A stretch of DNA of 8,436 nucleotides from Bacteroidota bacterium (GTDB taxonomy: Bacteria; Bacteroidota; Ignavibacteria; UBA10030; UBA8401), in the NCBI GenBank assembly GCA_003456055.1, contig DMPG01000247.1:1-8436 (forward strand), written 5' to 3'. This document shows, piece by piece, positions 1 through 5,501 of this stretch. Positions within the stretch are counted from its first letter, which is position 1, and the number at the start of each line of letters is the position of its first letter. The notes below the pieces were generated by a model. The model was not told the origin of the DNA, made no database searches, and was given only the letters and a program-made list of their open reading frames with translations. The translations under genes and the position numbers were made by a program.

Positions 1-1
1 T

Positions 2-316
2 ACGAGTGTGGAGGATCGTCAAACAGGAATACCGCAGGAATATACATTGGAACAAAATTATCCTAATCCGTTTAATCCGTCGACAACCATCCGATACGGT
101 CTTCAGGCGAGAAGCACAGTTCGGCTTGAGGTGTATAGCATACTCGGCCAGAAGATCGATGAACTCGTGACTGCAAATCTTGAGCCTGGATTCTATAATG
201 TGACTTGGAATGCATCTGTTCCAAGCGGAACGTATTTCTACAAACTGGAAGCTGTGACATTGGATAAGTCAGTGAAGAGTTTCCGGCAGGTCCGAAAGAT
301 GACTTTGATGAAATAA
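2..316 (+). CDS. T9SS cargo protein, C-terminal sorting domain (5'-partial)
   Basis: This is the 3' end of a larger gene whose start lies to the left of the window; the frame is open to the edge, so the GTG at position 8 should not be taken as the start. The visible ~104 residues are almost entirely a type IX secretion C-terminal sorting domain (Por_Secre_tail family). It opens with LEQNYPNPFNPSTTIRY, has the amphipathic strand LEVYSILGQKIDELV, then the PGFYNVTWNA and SGTYFYKLEA strands, and ends in a basic tail (RQVRKMTLMK). In known T9SS organisms this domain directs export across the outer membrane and is removed or swapped for a surface anchor. The catalytic or structural part of the protein is outside the window, so its function cannot be given. 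A strong terminator follows 30 bp after the stop. Confidence 0.9.
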   Translation, partial: TSVEDRQTGIPQEYTLEQNYPNPFNPSTTIRYGLQARSTVRLEVYSILGQKIDELVTANLEPGFYNVTWNASVPSGTYFYKLEAVTLDKSVKSFRQVRKMTLMK

Positions 317-345
317 CAATTTCATTGTACCACTGGATTTTTATG

Positions 346-379
346 ATCCGCATTTCTTTAAAAGAATGCGGATTTTTTT
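346..379 (+). terminator. Rho-independent terminator of the T9SS cargo gene
   Basis: A perfect 9-bp stem (ATCCGCATT at 346-354 pairing with AATGCGGAT at 365-373) encloses a 10-nt loop and runs directly into seven T's (373-379). It lies 30 bp after the stop codon of the upstream gene, the classic arrangement for intrinsic termination on the + strand. Confidence 0.85.
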
Positions 380-414
380 ATCGACGGAATTATTACAAAA
401 AATACCTATTTCAT

Positions 415-443
415 TTATCAAAATATTTGATAACTTTATCAAA
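415..443. promoter_or_regulatory. Three TTATCAAA half-sites, candidate operator
   Basis: TTATCAAA occurs at 415-422 and again at 436-443, exactly 21 bp apart (about two helical turns). Its perfect inverse TTTGATAA is at 426-433, so 415-433 is an 8-bp inverted repeat with a 3-bp spacer (ATA). The cluster lies 42 to 70 bp upstream of the lipoprotein start at 485, where a transcription factor dimer could act on the promoter. The stretch is AT-rich, and one further TTATCAAA occurs by chance inside the hydrolase gene (5323-5330), so the reading as an operator is an inference. Confidence 0.4.
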
Positions 444-484
444 GCAAATTCCATCGCAAATCGCAATTAAAGGAATAAGTCGTT

Positions 485-934
485 ATGAGACATCCCGTTA
501 TTTTTTCCCCTTTTGTAATATTGTTCACGTTGCTCATTGGTTGTGGTTCGTCCAACACACAAAAAGCTGTTACTGAACAGACGATCACCGCAAAAATAAA
601 AAAATCATTTCCAAAATTCACTATTGTTTCACTAAATAAAGAGCAACGGAATGATAAAGATCAGTTTGCAGTTGTGATTAACGATGGAATAGTAAAGAAG
701 TCGTTACGCTATTCCGAGACTGGGATTCTTGTTGAGATCACTCAAACAGTCCAGCCCGCACAATTACCTCTGGTGATCACAAAGAGTGTTCAAGAACAAT
801 ATCCGGAAGGAGTTGTGTTCATGGCGTTAAAGACAACTCGTGGGAAAACTGTTTTCTATCAATTGGCAGTTCGAGACGGTGCACGAAAAATAGAAATGAA
901 TTTTGATGCAAAAGGGAATCTGATAGTACGGTAG
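485..934 (+). CDS. Small lipoprotein with tandem PepSY-like repeats
   Basis: The 149-residue product starts with a lipoprotein signal: basic N-terminus (MRH), hydrophobic stretch, then lipobox LIGC with the lipid-accepting Cys at residue 20 followed by Gly-Ser-Ser. The mature part is two similar halves, about 33-85 and 97-149. Each half has an amphipathic helix ending in a phe/tyr-pro turn (SFPKF; QYPEG), two strands around an Asp-Gly turn (INDGIVKKSLRY; VRDGARKIEMNF), and a closing '-ETGILVEI / -AKGNLIV' strand. This layout matches the PepSY-like (DUF2874, beta-lactamase-inhibitor-protein-like fold) family of periplasmic proteins in Bacteroidota, whose exact role is not established. The ATG at 485 is supported by AAGGA at 470-474 with 10 nt spacing. 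The gene is transcribed alone: a terminator lies before it and a convergent gene after it. The family call rests on pattern, not on a search. Confidence 0.75.
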   Translation: MRHPVIFSPFVILFTLLIGCGSSNTQKAVTEQTITAKIKKSFPKFTIVSLNKEQRNDKDQFAVVINDGIVKKSLRYSETGILVEITQTVQPAQLPLVITKSVQEQYPEGVVFMALKTTRGKTVFYQLAVRDGARKIEMNFDAKGNLIVR

Positions 935-948
935 GCAAAACAACGATG

Positions 949-977
949 ATGTGAGGATATTCAAGTATCTCTCATAT
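949..977. terminator. Imperfect hairpin between convergent genes, possible terminator
   Basis: An 11-bp stem (949-959 with 966-977) with two G-T wobbles and one bulged C (971) encloses the 6-nt loop TTCAAG. It lies 15 bp past the lipoprotein stop and about 75 bp past the end of the convergent response-regulator gene. Read on the - strand it is followed by the T-rich GTTGTTTTG, but there is no clean T-run on either strand. A second 7-bp inverted repeat (TCATAGT 979-985 / ACTATGA 1003-1009, 17-nt loop) follows. The 117-bp gap 935-1051 contains nothing else recognisable. Confidence 0.3.
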
Positions 978-1051
978 ATCATAGTCTCACACACTATTTG
1001 TTACTATGAAAATTATTGGATTTTTTATCCAGGATTAGTTGTCTGAAAGAA

Positions 1052-1684
1052 TTACACGTACCCCTTCTTGATCGCCTTCGCTACTGCTTCCGCCTGTGAA
1101 TGTACATGCAATTTTTTATAGATCCGTTTGATATGAAAGCGGACAGTGTCTTTGCTGATATTGAGTGTCATCGCAATGGAATAATACGTTTTGCCTTTGA
1201 TGAGTTCCCTGAGGATACCAAGTTCGCGTTCTGTAAGCAGTGTAGAATCTTCAGATACGGTATGCGTATTTTGAAAAAAGAGGGTGACTTTGCGTGCGAT
1301 ATGGGAACTCATAGGAGCGCCGCCTTCATGTGCCTCCTGGATTGCTTCTAATAAGCGTTCAGGATGTGTCTTCTTGACGAGATAGCCGCAAGCTCCTGCA
1401 CACAATGCATCAAATATGAGTTCATTCTCTTCATGAACGGTCAACATTAAAATGTTCAACTCAGGTAAAATTCCCTTCGCAATTTTTACTCCTTCAATAC
1501 CGTTCATGCCAGGTAATTTGATATCCATCAGAAGAATATCAGGCTTGATCGTTTTAATTTTCTTTAACATACTTTCGCAATCAATAAATGATCCAACGCA
1601 TGAAAATCCCTCTGCTTTGTTGATCAATAGTGAAAGAGAGTCATTGATTATTTTATTATCTTCAACAATAACAACATTGATCAT
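1052..1684 (-). CDS. NarL/FixJ-type response regulator with LuxR HTH
   Basis: This is a DNA-binding response regulator of about 210 residues, the usual NarL-family size. Counting from the ATG at 1684, the receiver domain has the acidic pair Glu8-Asp9 (VIVEDN), phospho-acceptor Asp54 (DILLMDIKLPG), the conserved Thr82 (MLTVH) and Lys104 (LVKK). After a short linker, residues ~148-208 form a GerE/LuxR helix-turn-helix: LTERELGILRELIKG, the recognition region ISKDTVRFHIKRIYKKL, and the terminal AEAVAKAIKKG. A GTG at 1699 would add five residues, but it overlaps the ribosome-binding site, and the ATG start (MINVVIVEDN) matches the family better. The gene follows the sensor kinase on the same strand with 21 bp between stop and ATG, and is surely its phosphorylation partner. 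Target promoters are not evident; the kinase/hydrolase divergent region is one candidate. Confidence 0.93.
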   Translation of the reverse strand: MINVVIVEDNKIINDSLSLLINKAEGFSCVGSFIDCESMLKKIKTIKPDILLMDIKLPGMNGIEGVKIAKGILPELNILMLTVHEENELIFDALCAGACGYLVKKTHPERLLEAIQEAHEGGAPMSSHIARKVTLFFQNTHTVSEDSTLLTERELGILRELIKGKTYYSIAMTLNISKDTVRFHIKRIYKKLHVHSQAEAVAKAIKKGYV

Positions 1685-1694
1685 TTGGTTAACA

Positions 1695-1704
1695 ATCACC
1701 TTCC
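1695..1704 (-). promoter_or_regulatory. Ribosome-binding site of the response regulator
   Basis: On the - strand, GGAAGGTGAT (1704 down to 1695) resembles the anti-Shine-Dalgarno complement AAGGAGGTGAT and ends 10 nt before the ATG at 1684. The alternative GTG start at 1699 falls inside this element, which argues that translation begins at 1684. It sits immediately after the kinase stop codon (1706-1708), so the regulator can be translated on its own from the shared mRNA. Confidence 0.6.
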
Positions 1705-1705
1705 G

Positions 1706-4700
1706 TTAAAACTTTCCTGAAAATTTGATCATCGATCCATTCTCTATGCTTGATTGAATGCGAAGTGTTCCTTTAATTGCTGTTGCCCGGCGTTGCATAT
1801 TATCGAGTCCATTTCCATTACTTTGTTTATTGACTTCAAATCCCTTTCCGTTGTCGTACATCGTAATGGTTAAAAATTTTCCGTTGATCTCAGTATTGAT
1901 CGATATCTCGGTGCAATTACTGTGTTTGATGGCGTTATTGATCGCTTCTTTGAAGATAAGATACACATTCTTACGATACTCCATTGGCAAAAAAATCTTT
2001 TCCATTGAACTTAGATTGTTGATATGAAGAAGAATCTGTTTATATGAAAGGATCTCTTCATATCCATCTTTTAATTTTAAGAACAACTCATAGAGCGAAT
2101 CTCGTTTAGGGTTGATCAGCCAAACAATATCGCTCATATTCTCAATAAGTGCACGCGCGATCCCACCGATGTTTCTGACAGAATCTTTGTATGTTTTCGA
2201 ATCATCAGCCTCTACATGGTATACCATATCGCTAAGCAATGATATCTCTGTCAATCTTGTTCCGATATCATCGTGCAGATCTGATGCGATTTTTAATCGA
2301 AGCCTCTCAATTGCAAGTAAATGTCTTATCTGGAAATATATAATCGATGCGATGATGGAAAGGAGAAGGATCACTACTCCGAAAATGAACCACCATGTTT
2401 TCCAAAATGGTGGAGTGATAATGATTTCAATGGATACACCCTTGGTATTCCAAACTCCGTCGTTATTTGAGCCGATAACCCGAAAAGTATATTTTCCCGG
2501 ATCGAGATTGGTGTATGTGACAAACCTTCGTGTTCCAGATTGGATCCAATCGTTGTCAAATCCTTCCATTGTATATGCATAGGTATTGGATTGCGGCGAA
2601 GAAAAATGAAGCGCTGCAAATTCAAACGAAAACACATTTTGATCGTGCGCCAGGGTAATAGAGGTTGTACCGATGATGGATTGAGACAATCGAGAATCGC
2701 CTCGGATTTTTACTGATTTATTAAAAATTTGAAAATCGGTGATCACAATGGGAGGAATATGCGGGTTATCCTTGATACTGTCGGGATAAAAAACATTAAA
2801 TCCATTGATCCCACCAAAGTACATATAACCCTTCGAATCTTTGAAATAATCATTTCCGCCAAACTGATTGCTTTGCAGACCGTCTCTTTCCGTATAGTTC
2901 TTCACCGTTCCGGTTTTAGGATTGAAACTCGACAATCCTTTGTTGGAACTCAGCCATAAATTTCCTTTGTCATCCGCCAAGATTCCATAGATCACATTAT
3001 TGACCAATCCGCTTTTTTCGTTGTAATGGGTGAACGAATTATTTGAACGGTCGAATTTATCCAAACCATTGTTGGTGCCGATCCACATTGCTCCTGTTGA
3101 ATCTTCGTAGATGCACCATACATTGTTATTACTGAGACTTGAAGTATCGGAAGGATTTTCAAGAAAATGAATGAACGATTCGGTTTTTCGATCAAATTTA
3201 TTGAGACCACCCCCGAGTGTCCCGATCCACAGATTCCCATCTTTGGTTTTATAGATGGTGTATACATAATCGTGGCTTAAGCTGGCTGGATTGTTTTGTT
3301 CCTTAACATAAAACTTCACTTTACCGGTCGTTGGATCGAATTTATTCAAACCGGCAAGAGTTCCAAGCCATAATGTTCTGTCAGTGTCTTCGTGGATATG
3401 AGTAATATCGTTGCTGCTGATGCTGTTCGTGATATTCCCATTTTTCATATTAAAGAAAATATTCATTGACCGAATAAATCTATTCAATCCGCCGCCATTG
3501 GTTCCGATCCACAATGTTCCATGACTATCTTCATAAATTGAACGGATATAATTGCTGCTGATACTATAAAGATCCAGAGGATCATTTTTATAATGAATGA
3601 ACCGATTATTTTTGTCATCGAATTTGTTAAGACCCTCTCGAGTTCCTATCCACAATATTCCTTGTCTGTCGCGATATATTGCCGTTACCTCATTATTGGT
3701 CAGGCTGTATGAATTGAATGGTTCGCTTTTATAGTGTAAAAATTTCGGAGCATTTGCATCCAATTTATTGATACCAACATCTGTTCCAAGCCAGACGATC
3801 CCCGTGCGATCTTCAACGATAGACCAGACAAAATTATGACTTAAGCTATTTTCATCGACAGGGTCATGGGTATAATTCAAAAATGAAATAGCCGATCCAT
3901 TATGTGTCCGTACAATTTTGTTTAACCCGCCATCGAGTGTGCCGGCAAATACATTTCCTGAGCGATCTTTATATAACGTCCACACATTGTTACCGCTTAT
4001 GCTATTTTTTTGTTTTGGATCATGAAGAAATCTGATGGCAGTATGTGTCCGCTTATTGAAGAGATTCAATCCGTTATTTGTTCCAACCCAAAGATGATCG
4101 GAATCGTGATCGATAATTGACCACACATAATTGTTGCTGATACTATTCTTATTTGAAGGGATATTCTTATACGAGGAAAACGATTCTTTTTCGAGATTGA
4201 ATTTGTTCAAGCCATTATATGTTCCAATCCAGAGAATTTCAGGTTCATCGGGAGATTCAAATATTGACCAGATAAAATTATTGCTTAAAGAATTGTCGGA
4301 TTTGGGATCAGATGAATATCGGACGAATTGATTCTGTTGGGGATTGAATTTATTGAGTCCATTATTTGTTCCAATCCAAAGTTGTCCGTGCGTATCCTGA
4401 AATATTGATCGAACATTGTCGTTACTAAGGCTGTTGTTGTTTTTTGGATCATGACGGTATCGTGTAAATCGTTCAGTCTTCTCATCAAATTTATTTAATC
4501 CACCGCCAAGTGTCCCAATCCAGAGAAACCCTTCTTTATCCTCAAAAATTTTTACGATTGTATTATTACTGAGAGTATGCGGGTCGCGCGGATCGGATTT
4601 ATAGACGGTGAATGTATATCCGTCATATTTATTCAACCCATCGAGTGTTCCAAACCATAAAAAACCTTTGCGGTCCTGAAAGACAGAAAAGACCGAACTT

Positions 4701-4828
4701 TGTGAGAGTCCCTGTTCAATAGAAATATGCTCAAACTTGACTTTGGACGGTTGGGCAGAAGAGAAACAGTACACCATTAGAAGAAGAACAATTGTAGATT
4801 TTCTAATGAGATTTAGAATTATTTTCAT
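1706..4828 (-). CDS. Reg_prop/Y_Y_Y sensor histidine kinase (14-blade periplasmic propeller, HisKA_3)
   Basis: A 1040-residue membrane sensor. A signal peptide/N-terminal membrane segment (1 to ~25, ending SSAQ) is followed by 14 Reg_prop beta-propeller repeats (~33-685), enough for two seven-bladed propellers. A Y_Y_Y domain follows (~740-805; YTMEGFDNDW, PGKYTFRV, then PPFWKTWWF). One membrane helix (~812-833) leads to a HisKA_3 dimerisation domain with phospho-acceptor His852 (SDLHDDIGT), then a HATPase_c domain with N-box KEAINNAIKHS (960-970), G1 DNGKGF (992-997) and G2 GNGLDN (1005-1010). There is no receiver in the same chain, so this is not a hybrid kinase. In Bacteroidota the same periplasmic layout senses oligosaccharides from polysaccharide breakdown; the ligand here is unknown. 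No clear Shine-Dalgarno precedes the ATG at 4828, and no better start exists upstream. The gene heads a two-gene operon with the response regulator and is divergent from the hydrolase gene. Confidence 0.95.
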   Translation of the reverse strand: MKIILNLIRKSTIVLLLMVYCFSSAQPSKVKFEHISIEQGLSQSSVFSVFQDRKGFLWFGTLDGLNKYDGYTFTVYKSDPRDPHTLSNNTIVKIFEDKEGFLWIGTLGGGLNKFDEKTERFTRYRHDPKNNNSLSNDNVRSIFQDTHGQLWIGTNNGLNKFNPQQNQFVRYSSDPKSDNSLSNNFIWSIFESPDEPEILWIGTYNGLNKFNLEKESFSSYKNIPSNKNSISNNYVWSIIDHDSDHLWVGTNNGLNLFNKRTHTAIRFLHDPKQKNSISGNNVWTLYKDRSGNVFAGTLDGGLNKIVRTHNGSAISFLNYTHDPVDENSLSHNFVWSIVEDRTGIVWLGTDVGINKLDANAPKFLHYKSEPFNSYSLTNNEVTAIYRDRQGILWIGTREGLNKFDDKNNRFIHYKNDPLDLYSISSNYIRSIYEDSHGTLWIGTNGGGLNRFIRSMNIFFNMKNGNITNSISSNDITHIHEDTDRTLWLGTLAGLNKFDPTTGKVKFYVKEQNNPASLSHDYVYTIYKTKDGNLWIGTLGGGLNKFDRKTESFIHFLENPSDTSSLSNNNVWCIYEDSTGAMWIGTNNGLDKFDRSNNSFTHYNEKSGLVNNVIYGILADDKGNLWLSSNKGLSSFNPKTGTVKNYTERDGLQSNQFGGNDYFKDSKGYMYFGGINGFNVFYPDSIKDNPHIPPIVITDFQIFNKSVKIRGDSRLSQSIIGTTSITLAHDQNVFSFEFAALHFSSPQSNTYAYTMEGFDNDWIQSGTRRFVTYTNLDPGKYTFRVIGSNNDGVWNTKGVSIEIIITPPFWKTWWFIFGVVILLLSIIASIIYFQIRHLLAIERLRLKIASDLHDDIGTRLTEISLLSDMVYHVEADDSKTYKDSVRNIGGIARALIENMSDIVWLINPKRDSLYELFLKLKDGYEEILSYKQILLHINNLSSMEKIFLPMEYRKNVYLIFKEAINNAIKHSNCTEISINTEINGKFLTITMYDNGKGFEVNKQSNGNGLDNMQRRATAIKGTLRIQSSIENGSMIKFSGKF
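2774..4732 (-). repeat. Fourteen tandem Reg_prop propeller blades inside the sensor gene
   Basis: The segment encoding residues ~33-685 is an array of 14 repeats of about 47 residues. Each runs roughly S-N-N-x-V-x-S-I-x-x-D-x-x-G-x-L-W-I-G-T-x-x-G-L-N-K-F-D, followed by an F-x-x-Y strand and a 'DP-x-x-x-x-SL' linker. The first 12 are close to consensus; blades 13 and 14 (ADDKGNLWLSSNKGLSSF; FKDSKGYMYFGGINGFNVF) have drifted and lead into the Y_Y_Y domain. Blades 2 and 11 are very alike in protein (both IGTLGGGLNKFD-KTE-F), yet their codons differ at many third positions, so this is an old array kept by selection rather than a recent DNA duplication. Confidence 0.85.
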
Positions 4829-4871
4829 AATTTGTATTGAGAAATAAAATTAAAATAGAGCATATTCCAAA

Positions 4872-4879
4872 TACATTTG
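4872..4879 (+). promoter_or_regulatory. Possible Bacteroidota-type -7 element for the hydrolase gene
   Basis: TACATTTG fits the TAnnTTTG -7 consensus known from Bacteroidota promoters. It lies in the 125-bp divergent region (4829-4953) between kinase and hydrolase, which must hold promoters for both genes. No TTG/TTTG -33 partner is found at the proper distance upstream, and whether this organism uses that consensus is not known, so this is a weak call. No convincing promoter for the kinase on the - strand was found. Confidence 0.22.
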
Positions 4880-4953
4880 AACAAGAACATGTAAAGTTAG
4901 TCTTTTATTACAGAATGGTAAAGAGAATAATGAATTCAAAGGTGTAGTCATCC

Positions 4954-5475
4954 ATGAAAAAAAATACTGTCGTGATGATTGGAGATTCAATTACAGAAGG
5001 ATTTGATACGAAAAAATATTTTCCTATTGATCTCGTCGTAAATAGAGGAGTTTCAGGAGACAGTACGGTAGAATGTCTTGATCGAATTTCCTCAGCATGG
5101 TTCATTCCATTGCCGAATATTGTGTTTATTTGCATTGGGACCAACGATTTTGCCAGGGATCGCACGGACCAGTTTGTTCTGGCGAACACTAAAGCTATTA
5201 TTGAAAAAGTACGTCAATTCGCAGTGGAGTCAAAAATATTTCTTACTTCAATATTTCCGACAAGAGAGAATGGACCCCGACCCAACGAGCGTATAACAGA
5301 GTATAATCGGCAACTGAAACAATTATCAAACAACCTTGGCATTCTATACTTTGATATTCATAGCCATTTTGTGGATGAAGAGGGAATGTTGAAGAAGGAA
5401 TTTACCGAAGATGGTTTACATCTTACTGAAGAAGGATATAAAAAATGGAGCGATGTTTTGTCTGCATTGCTTTAA
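4954..5475 (+). CDS. SGNH/GDSL-type hydrolase
   Basis: A 173-residue single-domain esterase/lipase of the SGNH hydrolase superfamily. All four signature blocks are visible: block I GDSIT with nucleophile Ser12; block II NRGVSGDST (oxyanion Gly32 or Gly35); block III GTNDF with Asn64; and block V DGLHLTEEGY with Asp153 and His156 completing the triad. There is no signal peptide (MKKNTVVMIGDS goes straight into the first core strand), so it should act in the cytoplasm. Small members of this type deacylate or de-esterify varied substrates, including acetylated sugars and lysophospholipids; the substrate cannot be read from sequence. AAAGGTG at 4938-4944, 9 nt before the ATG, supports the start. 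The gene is alone on its strand, divergent from the sensor kinase and convergent with the glycosidase gene. Confidence 0.92.
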   Translation: MKKNTVVMIGDSITEGFDTKKYFPIDLVVNRGVSGDSTVECLDRISSAWFIPLPNIVFICIGTNDFARDRTDQFVLANTKAIIEKVRQFAVESKIFLTSIFPTRENGPRPNERITEYNRQLKQLSNNLGILYFDIHSHFVDEEGMLKKEFTEDGLHLTEEGYKKWSDVLSALL

Positions 5476-5501
5476 CATTAATAATGATGATTGCAATATT
5501 T
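5466..5501. terminator. Possible terminator between convergent hydrolase and glycosidase genes
   Basis: The two genes end 26 bp apart. ATTGC (5466-5470) pairs with GCAAT (5493-5497) around a 22-nt loop that holds the small palindrome CATTA-A-TAATG (5476-5486), and the + strand then reads ATATTTTTA. The 5-bp outer stem is weak and begins within the hydrolase coding end, so this is only a tentative terminator. No better candidate lies between the genes. Confidence 0.25.

Noticed and set aside
325..576. 83-codon open frame on the + strand overlapping the terminator and the lipoprotein start
   Set aside because: It runs through a rho-independent terminator and the lipoprotein signal sequence in another frame, and has no family-like composition.
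1016..1032. Small hairpin TGGAT/ATCCA around a T-run downstream of the response regulator
   Set aside because: It has only five A/T-rich pairs, the T's are in the loop rather than after the stem, and nothing terminator-like follows on either strand.
2112..2582. 156-codon open frame on the + strand opposite the kinase gene
   Set aside because: It is antisense to the Y_Y_Y, membrane and HisKA_3 coding part, shows no domain or plausible start context, and is best explained as a shadow of the real frame.
1706..4828. Recent blade duplication or recombination in the propeller array
   Set aside because: The most similar blades (2 and 11) differ at many synonymous positions, so there is no sign of recent DNA-level duplication.
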